Positions 1 to 8,972 of a DNA stretch of 64,000 nucleotides are shown piece after piece. The notes under the pieces were generated by a model, which made no database searches, had not been told where the DNA came from, and worked only from the letters and a program-made list of their open reading frames with translations. This DNA comes from Tabrizicola flagellatus (lineage in GTDB: Bacteria > Pseudomonadota > Alphaproteobacteria > Rhodobacterales > Rhodobacteraceae), in the NCBI RefSeq assembly GCF_008271465.1, contig NZ_VMDU01000013.1:1-64000 (forward strand). Direction: 5' to 3'. A program made the translations under genes and the position numbers. Numbering within the stretch: position 1 is the stretch's first letter; each line of letters starts with the position of its first letter.

Positions 1-124
1 TCCTCGCAGACCCACCTTGGCACATCGATGCCGTCGGGGGGCGGTCACATCATCAGAGCCGGTTCGGACCTAGTATGTTCTGCAGCAGTTTTCCTTTCCA
101 CGCATTGATTCCATTGGATAATTT

Positions 125-173
125 GCGAATTGCAAATCCGTGTAGACCGGTTCGATTCCGGTACCCGCCTCCA
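125..173 (+). other. 3' half of a tRNA-Cys gene (attachment-site remnant)
   Basis: The anticodon arm (stem 125-129/137-141, loop 130-136, anticodon GCA at 132-134), T arm and 3' acceptor strand ending in CCA (171-173) of a tRNA-Cys are present. The 5' acceptor strand GGCGGGT and a D arm are missing: nothing upstream in the window at the right distance pairs with ACCCGCC. The anticodon stem has one A-C mismatch (128/139... inner pairs), as expected for a non-functional copy. Duplicated tRNA 3' ends are the usual product of tyrosine-recombinase integration, so positions 1-124, which hold no recognisable gene, may be the far end of an integrated element lying to the left. That interpretation is inference. 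Confidence 0.7.
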
Positions 174-389
174 TTCCCCTTTCCGTGTGAACTACAGGTT
201 GGCCGGCTGCGCGTGAACTTCCGCGCAAGATGTTGACGCAGGCACAAAAAGAGGTGAACCCTCCGCAGCCGCACGCTATACTGTGTGGCGACTTGGGAAT
301 GCCGCCGGGGCAACTGGCGGCGGCCAAGGATCGAAGCCAGGCAAGGCAAGCCTGTTGGGATCCGCGCGGCGCGAGAGCAGGAGGCACAG

Positions 390-2189
390 GTGGTCGGCAA
401 ATTCGTTCTCGGCATGATGTCTGGCGGCCTTCTGGTCGCCGGGGGCCTGGTGGTCGGGTCGGTCGTCGCCCCGCCGCAGAGACCGTCCAAGCCGCCAGCC
501 GCGATGGACACTCCGATCACGTCGCCCGAGCCTGCTGCCGCGGATGCAGGTGCGCCATCCAACCCGGACAAGGCTGAAAGCGCCCTGCCGGACCCCATGC
601 CAGAGGCCGGGGCGGAGGGCGGGGCCGTGCCGCCCGACACGGGCAGGCCGACCGTCGCCGTGACCGGGTCGGATGCACCGGGCACCGCGACCGAGACCGC
701 TGACGCGCCGGCGCCCGCCCCGGTCCCGCCAGAAATCCCCCGGGCCGACAGCGGTCTTGCCGCGCCCGAGCCGCCCGGCGCCGATGCCGCGGCGCTCGCC
801 GACCCTGCCGGTCCTGCCGCGACCGAGGTCACGGCACCGCAAACCGCCGTGCCCCCGGACCGTCCCGCCGAAACACTGGCCGATGCGGCGGCGACGCCCG
901 ACCTAGCCCCGCCCGAACCGCCAGCCGCACCGCCAGCCGCGCCGGAGGCCGACGCAACGCTGCTGGCCGACGCCGCCCCCGATGCGGCCGCCGAACCCGG
1001 TTCTGCCACACCGGCAGAGACCGCGACGGCGGATTCGGCCAGCGCGGAACCCACGCCTCCCGCGGTCGCGCCGGAGGCCGCAAACGGGTCGGACCCTGCC
1101 CCCGCCGCACTGGCCGAAACGGAGCCCGCACCGGAATCGCCGGCCGCACCCGTGGAGGAAAACGCGCCCGAACCGTCGCCCGAGGCCACCCTGCCGCCCG
1201 AAGCGCCCCCCGAGGCGGACATGGCCGAGGCGGGGACAGGCGCGCCTTCCGGACTGGATGCCGTGCCCGAGGCGGCGGTCGAGGATCCGGTGCCCCGACT
1301 TCCGGGCGTCCAGCCCGATGCGATGCCCGGCACGCCCGAAACGCCGGATGCCGCGACCGGGGAGGGCAACGGCTCGACCTTCGTGCCGGCCCCCCGGCTG
1401 GTGCGCCGGGGTGAAGGCGTGATCATCGGGCGCGCCGCCGAGAAGGCCGGACCCGAGGCGGCCGCCGACCCCGCCACCGACCCGGCAGCGGCCGCGGCGC
1501 CCGTGCCCGAGGATCCGCGTCCGATCGCCCGCTTTGCCGCGACCTTCGAGAACCCTGCCGCCAAGCCGCCCCTGGCCATCGTCCTGATCGACGACGGCGC
1601 CGCCGATCTTGACCGTGCGGGCCTGGCCGCCCTGCCCTTCCCGGTCAGTTTCGCGCTGGATCCGCTGGACCCCGCCACGCCAGAGCGCGCGGCAATCTAC
1701 CGGGCCGCCGGCCGCGAGGTGGTGATGCTGGTCACCGGCATCGCCCCCGGCGCGCAGGCCTCGGATGTCGAGGTGGCGTTCCAGAGCATGCAACAGGGCC
1801 TGCCCGAAGCCGTGGCGGTGATGGACCTGGCCGAACCGACCTTCCAGAGCAACCGGGGACTGGCGGGCGCCGTGGTGCCGATCCTGAAGGCGGGGGGGCG
1901 CGGCCTCCTGACCCGCGACGGGGGGCTGAACGCCGCCGACCAGCTGGCGCGGCGCGAGGATGTCGAGGCGGCGGTGGTGTTCCGCGATCTCGACACCGCC
2001 GGGACCGACCGCGCCGCCCTGCGCCGGCTGATGGACCGGGCGGTGTTCAAGGCCGGTCAGGATGGCCGGGTGGCGGTGGTGGGCACGGCCTCGCCCGAAC
2101 TGGCGGCCGCACTTCTGGAATGGACGGTCGAGGGGCGCGGCGCGATGGTGGCGCTGGCGCCGGTGACGGCGGTCCTGAAGGTGGACTGA
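390..2189 (+). CDS. Divergent polysaccharide deacetylase family protein with long Ala/Pro/Glu-rich linker
   Basis: About 599 aa from a GTG at 390 that follows a good ribosome site (AGGAGG at about 378-384). An in-frame start 105 bp upstream is possible but has no such site. Residues about 5-25 form one membrane anchor (FVLGMMSGG..). Roughly residues 30-370 are low-complexity Ala/Pro/Glu/Asp. The last about 210 residues (LAIVLIDDGA, FALDPLDP, VMLVTGIAPG, GLLTRDGGLN) match the divergent polysaccharide deacetylase fold (YibQ/DUF610, PF04748), which lacks the classical metal triad. A periplasmic envelope role is inferred from the anchor; the substrate is unknown. It is transcribed alone and ends at a hairpin facing trpE. 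Confidence 0.8.
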   Translation: MVGKFVLGMMSGGLLVAGGLVVGSVVAPPQRPSKPPAAMDTPITSPEPAAADAGAPSNPDKAESALPDPMPEAGAEGGAVPPDTGRPTVAVTGSDAPGTATETADAPAPAPVPPEIPRADSGLAAPEPPGADAAALADPAGPAATEVTAPQTAVPPDRPAETLADAAATPDLAPPEPPAAPPAAPEADATLLADAAPDAAAEPGSATPAETATADSASAEPTPPAVAPEAANGSDPAPAALAETEPAPESPAAPVEENAPEPSPEATLPPEAPPEADMAEAGTGAPSGLDAVPEAAVEDPVPRLPGVQPDAMPGTPETPDAATGEGNGSTFVPAPRLVRRGEGVIIGRAAEKAGPEAAADPATDPAAAAAPVPEDPRPIARFAATFENPAAKPPLAIVLIDDGAADLDRAGLAALPFPVSFALDPLDPATPERAAIYRAAGREVVMLVTGIAPGAQASDVEVAFQSMQQGLPEAVAVMDLAEPTFQSNRGLAGAVVPILKAGGRGLLTRDGGLNAADQLARREDVEAAVVFRDLDTAGTDRAALRRLMDRAVFKAGQDGRVAVVGTASPELAAALLEWTVEGRGAMVALAPVTAVLKVD

Positions 2190-2206
2190 GGCCCCGCAGG
2201 GCAAGG

Positions 2207-2268
2207 CTCGTCGATGACTGCGTCACGCCTCGCGGGTCCGCCCCGACGAGGAGACGCAGTCGAACGAG
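2207..2268. terminator. Imperfect palindrome between convergent genes (CTCGTC hairpin family, copy 1)
   Basis: Left arm 2207-2224 (CTCGTCGATGACTGCGTC) pairs with right arm 2253-2268 (GACGCAGTCGAACGAG) across a 28-nt loop. It lies between the ends of the deacetylase gene and trpE, so it could stop transcription from both sides. There is no T run. Similar hairpins occur at 12382, 16093 and 26871. Confidence 0.6.
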
Positions 2269-2277
2269 GAGGCGGCG

Positions 2278-3786
2278 CTAGGCGTTCCCCCGGCCCGCGA
2301 AGCGGCCCGCATCCTCGGCCGCGCGGCGCAGCGCGTTGGATTTGTTGACGGTTTCCTGGTATTCGGCCTCGGGGTCGCTGTCGAAGACCACGCCGCCGCC
2401 GGCCTGGATATAAAGCGTCTCGTCCTTCACCACCGCCGTGCGCAGCGCGATGCAGAAGTCCATCTCGCCGTTGGCGGCGAAATAGCCGACCCCGCCGCCG
2501 TAGATGCCGCGCTTTTCGGGTTCGAGCTCGTCGATGATCTCCATCGCGCGCACCTTGGGCGCGCCCGAGACCGTGCCCGCCGGCAGCCCGGCCAGCAGCG
2601 CCGAGAGCGCGTCCTCGCCCTCCGCGATCTCGCCCACGACGTTCGAGACGATGTGCATGACATGGCTGTAGCGTTCGATGACGAAGGTCTCGGTCGGCCG
2701 CACCGTGCCAACCTTCGCCACCCGGCCCACGTCGTTGCGGCCGAGGTCGAGGAGCATCAGATGTTCGGCGCGTTCCTTCGGATCGGCCAGCAGGTCGGCC
2801 TCGAGCGCGCGGTCCTCTTCCGGGGTCGCCCCCCGCTTGCGGGTGCCGGCGATCGGCCGGATCGTCACCTCGCCGTCGCGCAGCCGCACCAGGATCTCGG
2901 GCGAGGCGCCGATCACCTGGAAGCCGCCGAAGTTGAAGAAGAACATGAAGGGCGACGGGTTGGTCCGCCTGAGCGAGCGGTAGAGCGCGAAGGGCGGCAG
3001 GGTGAAGCGCTGCGACCAGCGTTGCGAGGGCACGACCTGGAAGATGTCGCCCGCGCGGATGTACTCCTTGGCCTTCTCGACCGCGGCCTTGTAGCCCTCG
3101 TGCGTGAAGTTCGACACGGCCGGGCCGACCGGCGCGCTGTCGCCGAGGTCGCGCGCGGCCGAAGGCGCGCGGTCAAGGTCGCGCAGCGCGTCCATCACCC
3201 GCTCCGCCGCCTGGGCATAGGCCGCCCGCGCCGAGAGGCCGGAGGCGACCCAGGCCGGGGCGACCACCGTCACCTCGCCCTTGACCCCGTCCAGCACCGC
3301 CACGACCGAGGGCCGGATCAGTTCGGCATCCGGCAGGCCGAGCGGGTCGGGGTTGACCTGGGGCAGATGTTCGACCAGCCGGATCATGTCGTAGCCGAGA
3401 TAGCCGAAGAGCCCGGCCGAGACGGCGGGCAGGCCCTCGGGCATGTCGATCCGGCATTCGGCCAGGAGGTCGCGGAGCGTCTGCAACGGATGTCCCGGCA
3501 GGTCGGTGAAGGCCTGACGGTCGAAACGCGCCTCGCGGTTGATCGAGGCCTGGCTGCCGCGGCAGCGCCAGACGAGGTCGGGCTTCATGCCGACGATGGA
3601 ATAGCGCCCCCGCACCTCGCCGCCGGTTACCGATTCCAGCATGAAGGTATCGGCGCGGGCATCGCCCAGCTTCAGCATCAGGCTGACCGGAGTGTCGAGG
3701 TCGGCCGCGAGCCGCGCCCAGACGATCTGGTTCCGGCCGGCGTTCCAGCCCGCTTCGAATTCGGCAAAACCGGGCGACAGCTGCAT
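2278..3786 (-). CDS. trpE: Anthranilate synthase component I
   Basis: A 502-residue chorismate-binding enzyme that makes anthranilate from chorismate, using ammonia from the TrpG glutaminase encoded at 16313. The N-terminal anthranilate-synthase domain has the tryptophan-feedback region (LMLESVTGGE-like), and the C-terminal catalytic domain has GTRKRGATPEED, GRNDVGRV and GTVSGAPKVRAMEIIDEL. The length is normal for the family. Its ATG overlaps the stop of the upstream ppiD gene by one base (TGATG), which points to co-transcription. No leader-peptide attenuator can sit directly in front of it because ppiD does. trpE is separated from trpGDC by more than 12 kb, as in other Rhodobacterales. Confidence 0.95.
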   Translation of the reverse strand: MQLSPGFAEFEAGWNAGRNQIVWARLAADLDTPVSLMLKLGDARADTFMLESVTGGEVRGRYSIVGMKPDLVWRCRGSQASINREARFDRQAFTDLPGHPLQTLRDLLAECRIDMPEGLPAVSAGLFGYLGYDMIRLVEHLPQVNPDPLGLPDAELIRPSVVAVLDGVKGEVTVVAPAWVASGLSARAAYAQAAERVMDALRDLDRAPSAARDLGDSAPVGPAVSNFTHEGYKAAVEKAKEYIRAGDIFQVVPSQRWSQRFTLPPFALYRSLRRTNPSPFMFFFNFGGFQVIGASPEILVRLRDGEVTIRPIAGTRKRGATPEEDRALEADLLADPKERAEHLMLLDLGRNDVGRVAKVGTVRPTETFVIERYSHVMHIVSNVVGEIAEGEDALSALLAGLPAGTVSGAPKVRAMEIIDELEPEKRGIYGGGVGYFAANGEMDFCIALRTAVVKDETLYIQAGGGVVFDSDPEAEYQETVNKSNALRRAAEDAGRFAGRGNA

Positions 3787-5657
3787 CAGGGCAGGCTCAC
3801 ATGCACGGCGTTGATCGCGGCCTGGTCCAGAGTGATCCCGGCCTCGGCGGTCAGCGCATTGGTGAAGGCGGCGAAGGCGTCGCCGGCGATGGCGCGCTGC
3901 GCCTGGGCGGCCAGCGAGGCCTGCATCGCCTCGGCCTCCTCGCCCTCGGTCGCGGCGGGCAGGATGCGGTCCAGCCGGACCACGGCCACGAAACCGTCAG
4001 CCTCGATCACCCGGACATCGCCCTCCTTCATGCGGAACACATCGCCCACCAGACTGTCCGGCGCATCGGGGACAAAGCCGTTGCGGTCGATCTCTGGCGT
4101 CACGTCCACGATGCCGAAGCTGCCGATCGAGGCGCCACCCTCCAGCGCCGCCTTGATCTCGGTCGCCCGCGCGGCCAGCGCCTTGGCGAGGGCATCCTTG
4201 CGCCAGTCCTCGGCCACCTTCTCCTGCGCCTCGTCAAACGGGATCGGCGCGGCCGGCACGATCTCGTCCAGACGCAGGGCGACGAGGCCGCCATCTTCCA
4301 GCAGGATGGCCTCGGGGAAGTCGTCCGCCTTCACCGCCTCGGCCGCCTGCCGGAAGGCCGGATAGCCCTCGATCAGCGTATCGCCCGGCCGGCCCGGCAC
4401 ATAGTCGAGCGTCGCCAGCGTCAGCCCGGCCTCTTTCGCCAGATCCTCGAGCGTCGCGCCCCCCGCAAGCAGGTCGTCGATCTCTTCCACGCGATCCGCG
4501 ATCAGGCGACGGGCGGCATCGGTCTGGAACTCGGCCGCCAGCGTCTCGCGCGCGGCCTCGAAGGTGGTTTCCTGGGCGGCAAGAACGGTTGCGACCCGGA
4601 ACAGGGCCGGGCCGAGGCTGGAGTCGAGCGGCCCGACCACCTCGCCCTCGGCGGCGGCAAAGACCGCCGGACCGGCGGCATCCAGGTCCTCCTGCTCGAC
4701 ATCGCCGAGGTCAACCGCCTCCAGCGTCAGCCCCCGTTCGGCCACCAGGTCCTCGAAGGACGTCCCCGCGTCCAGCCTGGCCCTGGCGGCCTCGGCCGCG
4801 GCCTGGTCGGGATAGACCAGCCGCTCGACGATGCGGCGTTCCGGGATCACGAATTCGTCGATCCGGTCCTGGTAGAGCTTCTTCAGCATCGCGTCATCGA
4901 CCGGCTGATCCTTGGCGATGGCCTCGGGCAGAAGAGCGGCATAGGTGATGCGCTTGGCCTCTGCCTTGGTGAAGCGGTCGAGATGCGCCTCGTAATGCGC
5001 CTTCAGCTCGGCCTCGGTCGGATCCGCCAGGGGGGCGGGCAGGTCCGCCTCGGCCAGCCGCAGCATGGAAAACCCGCGCCGTTCCCCGGCCCAGGCATAG
5101 AGCGTATCGGTCAGCGCCTTCGGCGCGACGAAGCCACCGCTGACCGCGCCCTGCAACAGGCTGCGCGAGACGTCGCGGCGCAGGTTGGTCTCGAACTGGG
5201 CCTCGGTCAGGTTCTCGCGGTTCAGGGTATAGCGGTAGGCCTCGCGGTCGAAGCTGCCGGTGGCGCCCTTGAACGCATCCATGCGCATCAGTTCCGAGGC
5301 CACCACCTCGTCACCGACCGACAGGCCGACCCGTTCGGCCTCGTTGTCCAGCGCGGCGCGGGCGATCAGGCCCTGCACCACCTGCTTGTCGATGCCGAAG
5401 GCCAGCGCCTCCTGCACCGAGATCCGCTGGCCGATCTGCTGCGAGAAGGCGTTGACCTGGGTCTGCAGCGCGCGGGCGTAGTCGTCCGTGGTGATGTCGA
5501 TCCGGCCGACGCTGCCGACCTTGGTCACCCCGCCGGAAAAGCTGGTGACGCCAAAGCCGCCGAGGCCGAGGATCAGCATCCCCATCAGGATCCAGACTGC
5601 AACCTCCTGCGCCTTGCCGCGCGGGCGCTTGCCTTCTTCGGTCTGGGTCCTGGCCAT
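3786..5657 (-). CDS. ppiD: Membrane-anchored peptidyl-prolyl isomerase/foldase (PpiD/SurA type)
   Basis: A 623-residue protein with a short basic cytoplasmic N-terminus and one membrane span (about 20-42, VAVWILMGMLILGLGGFGV). It is followed by a SurA_N-like helical domain and a rotamase-like periplasmic segment (about 240-360: RRIVERLVYP, FEDLVAERG). This is the PpiD architecture: an inner-membrane periplasmic chaperone for outer-membrane and exported proteins. The parvulin core is degenerate by eye, as is common in alphaproteobacterial PpiD, so isomerase activity is uncertain. It is first in an operon with trpE. The 97-bp gap upstream should carry the promoter. Confidence 0.85.
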   Translation of the reverse strand: MARTQTEEGKRPRGKAQEVAVWILMGMLILGLGGFGVTSFSGGVTKVGSVGRIDITTDDYARALQTQVNAFSQQIGQRISVQEALAFGIDKQVVQGLIARAALDNEAERVGLSVGDEVVASELMRMDAFKGATGSFDREAYRYTLNRENLTEAQFETNLRRDVSRSLLQGAVSGGFVAPKALTDTLYAWAGERRGFSMLRLAEADLPAPLADPTEAELKAHYEAHLDRFTKAEAKRITYAALLPEAIAKDQPVDDAMLKKLYQDRIDEFVIPERRIVERLVYPDQAAAEAARARLDAGTSFEDLVAERGLTLEAVDLGDVEQEDLDAAGPAVFAAAEGEVVGPLDSSLGPALFRVATVLAAQETTFEAARETLAAEFQTDAARRLIADRVEEIDDLLAGGATLEDLAKEAGLTLATLDYVPGRPGDTLIEGYPAFRQAAEAVKADDFPEAILLEDGGLVALRLDEIVPAAPIPFDEAQEKVAEDWRKDALAKALAARATEIKAALEGGASIGSFGIVDVTPEIDRNGFVPDAPDSLVGDVFRMKEGDVRVIEADGFVAVVRLDRILPAATEGEEAEAMQASLAAQAQRAIAGDAFAAFTNALTAEAGITLDQAAINAVHVSLP

Positions 5658-5754
5658 GGGTCCGCCTTCGTCTGTTTCGTCCGAGGTGAATAGTTGGAAG
5701 CCCCCCGGGGGGCAAGGTCAAGATCGCCCGGGCGCGCGCCCAGTCACGGGCCTG

Positions 5755-6933
5755 TCAGCGCCGGAAGGCCGCCAGCCGCCGGATCACCTCGCCGATGCCG
5801 GCCACATCCACGTTGGCAAAGGCGATGCGGATCTGGCGCCGGCCTGCCTCGGCCCCTTCGGGCTGGAACATGGTGCCGGGCAGCATCAGCAGCGAGGCCT
5901 CGGTCACCAGCCGCTTGCAGAGCGCGTCCGAGGCGAGGTCGAAGGGATGTTCGACATAGGCGAAATAGGCGCCGCAGCCGAGCAGTTTCCAGCCCGGCAG
6001 CGCGGCGAAGCCCGCAACCATCGCGGCGCGGCGGGCGAGGATCTCGTCCCGTTCCCCCGCCACCCATTGCGCCAGGTTCCGCATGCCCCAAAGCGCGCCG
6101 ATCTGGCCCAGCTGGCTGGGGCAGATGGCCACGGTGTCGAGGAACTTTTCCGCCTCGGCCAGCCGCGCGGCGCTGGCGACGATGGCCCCGACGCGGTGGC
6201 CGGTCAGCCGGTAGGCCTTGGAGAAGCTGTAAAGCTGGATCAGCGTGTCCGACCAGTCGGGATCGGCGAAGAGGTCGTGCGGCGCGCCCGTCCGGCTGTC
6301 GAAGTCGCGGTAGGTCTCGTCCACGATGAGCGCGAGGCCCCGGGACCGGCAGAGGTCGCGGAAGGCGGAAAGCGTTGCGGCCGGGTATTCCACCCCGCCG
6401 GGGTTGTTCGGGCTGACCAGCACGATCGCCCGCGTCCGGTCGGTGACAAGCGCCGCGGCGGCCTCGGCCGAGGGGATCAGCGTCGGCCCGGTGTCGAGCG
6501 GCACGGTCCGCACCGCCGCCATGTCGAGCCACATCTTGTGATTGAAATACCAGGGCGTGGGCAGGATCACCTCGTCCCCCGGACCGGCGAGCGTGGCCAG
6601 GACCGTGCAGAAGGCCTGGTTGCAGCCCTGGGTGATGGCGACCTGGGCGGGCGAGACGCTGCCGCCGTAGGCTGCGGACCAGTGCCGGGCGATCTCTTCC
6701 CGCAGCGCCGGCAGGCCGAGGACCGGGCCGTAGAGATGGGCCTGCGGATCGTTCAGCGCGGCCTCGGCCAGCGCCTGTCGCAGGGCGAGCGGGGGGCTTT
6801 CCACCGGCGCGGCCTGGCTGACGTTGATCAGCGGGCGGTCGGCGGGATAGCTCACGCCCTCGATCCAGCGCCGGGCCTCCATCACCGGGGGCGGTTCGGT
6901 CGCGGCGAAGGCGGGGTTCAGCGGCAGGGTCAT
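5755..6933 (-). CDS. Class I/II PLP-dependent aminotransferase
   Basis: A 392-residue fold-type I aminotransferase. The PLP pocket is recognisable: N177 (SPNNPGG), D205 and Y208 (IVDETYRDF), Schiff-base lysine K239 (YSFSKAYRLTGHRVG), with R247 following. The family includes aspartate, aromatic and kynurenine aminotransferases; the sequence alone does not fix the substrate. A ribosome site (AAGGAG) sits just before the ATG. It is 13 bp downstream of a DUF2127 membrane protein gene and probably belongs to the same leftward transcript as gpt. I see no truncation. Confidence 0.88.
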   Translation of the reverse strand: MTLPLNPAFAATEPPPVMEARRWIEGVSYPADRPLINVSQAAPVESPPLALRQALAEAALNDPQAHLYGPVLGLPALREEIARHWSAAYGGSVSPAQVAITQGCNQAFCTVLATLAGPGDEVILPTPWYFNHKMWLDMAAVRTVPLDTGPTLIPSAEAAAALVTDRTRAIVLVSPNNPGGVEYPAATLSAFRDLCRSRGLALIVDETYRDFDSRTGAPHDLFADPDWSDTLIQLYSFSKAYRLTGHRVGAIVASAARLAEAEKFLDTVAICPSQLGQIGALWGMRNLAQWVAGERDEILARRAAMVAGFAALPGWKLLGCGAYFAYVEHPFDLASDALCKRLVTEASLLMLPGTMFQPEGAEAGRRQIRIAFANVDVAGIGEVIRRLAAFRR

Positions 6934-6946
6934 CGCAGAGGCTCCT

Positions 6947-7426
6947 TCAGGCGGCAGGCTGGGCGCGCCCGCGCAGCGCCCGCCCTTCCTGCCAGACGAG
7001 GCCGATCATCACCAGATCGAAGATGGCCAGCATCAGGAGAAAGGGCGAGCCGGCATGGACGAATTCGCAAAGCTGGTAGGCGACGTAACCCGCGAGCACG
7101 ACCATGGCGGCGGGATAGGCCCAGACCACCTTGCGCCACAAAACGAGCTTCACCCCGCCATGGGCCAGAAGGTAGAGCGCGTAGAAGTGCTGCGTCGGCA
7201 CCGGGAAGGACTGCATCGCCCGCAGGGTCCAGCTGGCCAGCGTGTCGGTCGGGTGTTCGGCGATCTGGAAATGCGTGATCCAGTAGTCGAAACGGGCCAC
7301 CAGCGGATTGGGGGTGAGCAGCAGGCCAAGTCCCGCCAGCGCCTCGGCACTGGTCAGGAGGCCCTTGGTCGCAAGGCGCGCCTCGAACGGCCAGTGCAAA
7401 AGCCGCTCGCGGCCTGAACGCAGCAT
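6947..7426 (-). CDS. DUF2127 family integral membrane protein
   Basis: About 159 residues from an ATG at 7426. A longer reading frame exists but overlaps gpt in another frame. Four hydrophobic segments are visible: about 18-38, 73-95 (HFYALYLLAHGGVKLVL), 100-120 (WAYPAAMVVLAGYVAYQL) and 128-147. The HFYALYLLAHG..KL and WAYP..VVLAGYVAYQL motifs fit DUF2127. The function is unknown. It starts 8 bp after the gpt stop, so the two are probably co-transcribed. Confidence 0.75.
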   Translation of the reverse strand: MLRSGRERLLHWPFEARLATKGLLTSAEALAGLGLLLTPNPLVARFDYWITHFQIAEHPTDTLASWTLRAMQSFPVPTQHFYALYLLAHGGVKLVLWRKVVWAYPAAMVVLAGYVAYQLCEFVHAGSPFLLMLAIFDLVMIGLVWQEGRALRGRAQPAA

Positions 7427-7433
7427 CGGGGCC

Positions 7434-7961
7434 TCAGTCCGACCCGCGCATCGGCTGGACGTATTGCAGCGCCATGTCCCAGGGGAAGAAGATCCAGGTG
7501 TCCTGGCTGACGCTGGTGATGTAGGTGTCGGCCTGCTTCTCGCCCTCGGGCTTGGCATAGACACAGGCGAAATGCGCCTTGGGGTAAAGCCGGCGGATCA
7601 GTTCCAGCGTCTTGCCGGAATCCACGAGGTCATCGACGATCAGCACGCCCGCGCCGTCCGTCCCCATGACATCGGGGTTCGGCGCCTTGATGACCTGGGC
7701 CTCGCGCCGCTGGTCCTGCTTGCCGCCGCCCGAGTGGTAGGACTTCACGCTGATCGTATCCACCACCCGGATGTCCAGCTCGCGGCTGACGATCATCGCC
7801 GGCACCAGCCCGCCGCGCGTGATCCCCACCACCGCCTTCCAGGTCCCCCCCTCGCCCGGACCCTTGCCGTCCAGCCGCCAGGCCAGCGCGCGGGCGTCGC
7901 GGTGGATCTGGTCCCAGCTGACGTGAAATCCCTTTTCATGCGGCAGGCGGTCGGCGGACAT
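7434..7961 (-). CDS. gpt: Xanthine/guanine phosphoribosyltransferase
   Basis: 175 residues, the normal length. It salvages xanthine or guanine with PRPP. The PRPP-binding loop [13 protein letters not shown] lies at about residues 108-120, and the early motif [10 protein letters not shown] is followed by [11 protein letters not shown]-type sequence as in E. coli Gpt. The C-terminal [13 protein letters not shown] motif is characteristic of Gpt, which is membrane-associated in E. coli. It leads a short leftward cluster with the DUF2127 gene. Confidence 0.92.
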   Translation of the reverse strand: MSADRLPHEKGFHVSWDQIHRDARALAWRLDGKGPGEGGTWKAVVGITRGGLVPAMIVSRELDIRVVDTISVKSYHSGGGKQDQRREAQVIKAPNPDVMGTDGAGVLIVDDLVDSGKTLELIRRLYPKAHFACVYAKPEGEKQADTYITSVSQDTWIFFPWDMALQYVQPMRGSD

Positions 7962-8046
7962 GGGTTCCTCCTTCAGTTGGCGGCAGTCGTGATGCCGCGC
8001 CGGGCGGGACGATGGGTGAGCGAGGCGGAGAGCCGCGCGGCAGGCA

Positions 8047-8877
8047 TCACTGACCGCCGTCCTTGCGGCCCGACAAGAGGTCGATGTCCGGCGCCTCGAT
8101 CGCCTTCATGCCGATGGCATGGTAGCCCGCATCGACATGCAGGTTCTCGCCCGTAGTGCCGGACCCGAGGTCCGACAGGAGGTAGAGCGCGGCCTTTCCG
8201 ACCTCTTCCTGCGTCACGTTGCGCCGCAGGGGCGAATTGAGCTCGTTCCATTTCATGATGTAACGGAAATCGCCAATCCCGCTGGCGGCCAGCGTCTTGA
8301 TCGGCCCGGCGCTGATCGCGTTCACCCGGATGCCGTCCTTGCCCAGGTCCTCGGCCAGATACTTGACCGAGGCCTCGAGCCCCGCCTTGGCCACGCCCAT
8401 CACGTTGTAATGCGGCATGACCTTCTCGGCCCCGTAGTAGGTGAGCGTCAGCAGGCTGCCGCCCTGCCCCATCATCGCCGCAGCGCGCTGGCAGACGGCG
8501 GTGAAGCTGTAGACCGAGATGTCCATCGCCAGGGCAAAACCCGCACGGCTGGTGTCCACATAGCGGCCGCGCAGCTCGTTCTTGTCGGCGAAGCCGATGG
8601 CGTGGACAAGGAAGTCCAGCTGCCCCCATTCCGCCTTCAGCGCGGAGAACAGCGCGTCGATGCTTTCGTCGCTGGCCACGTCGCATTCGAAGAGGAGCGG
8701 TTTGCCCAACGTCTCGGCCAGGGGTTCCACCCGCTTCTTCAGCGCCTCGCCCTGGTAGCTGAACGCAAGTTCCGCCCCCTGGGCCGCCACGGCCTGCGCG
8801 ATGCCCCAGGCAATCGACTTGTCATTGGCCAGACCCATGATCAGCCCGCGCTTGCCCTGCATCAGTCCCGTTGACAT
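8047..8877 (-). CDS. fabI: Enoyl-[acyl-carrier-protein] reductase (NADH)
   Basis: 276 residues from an ATG at 8877; a longer frame upstream reaches back over pdxH and is not credible. It reduces trans-2-enoyl-ACP in the last step of each fatty acid elongation cycle. It has an SDR fold with the FabI signature: [13 protein letters not shown] near the N-terminus, catalytic Y147 and Y157 with K164 (YNVMGVAK), and [14 protein letters not shown]. This is the triclosan/isoniazid target family. It is divergent from pdxH with a 95-bp shared gap. Downstream, GTGATGCC...GGCATCAC arms at about 7988-8050 may form its terminator. Confidence 0.95.
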   Translation of the reverse strand: MSTGLMQGKRGLIMGLANDKSIAWGIAQAVAAQGAELAFSYQGEALKKRVEPLAETLGKPLLFECDVASDESIDALFSALKAEWGQLDFLVHAIGFADKNELRGRYVDTSRAGFALAMDISVYSFTAVCQRAAAMMGQGGSLLTLTYYGAEKVMPHYNVMGVAKAGLEASVKYLAEDLGKDGIRVNAISAGPIKTLAASGIGDFRYIMKWNELNSPLRRNVTQEEVGKAALYLLSDLGSGTTGENLHVDAGYHAIGMKAIEAPDIDLLSGRKDGGQ

Positions 8878-8972
8878 TCCCGCCCCCTCGCCCACTTTTC
8901 GGTGACATTCACGTGTAGGCGAAGCGGGTCCGTCCTTCAAGGCAGGTCCGCACGCCAGGGAAAGGAGCTTCC

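Noticed and set aside
1-173. A complete tRNA-Cys gene
   Set aside because: No 5' acceptor strand complementary to ACCCGCC and no D arm lie within a reasonable distance. Only the 3' half is present.
53-1678. Long minus-strand frame of 541 codons opposite the deacetylase gene
   Set aside because: It is a Ser/Ala/Gly-rich mirror of the low-complexity plus-strand gene, and its other end reads through the tRNA-Cys fragment. The plus-strand frame has the anchor, ribosome site and conserved C-terminal domain.
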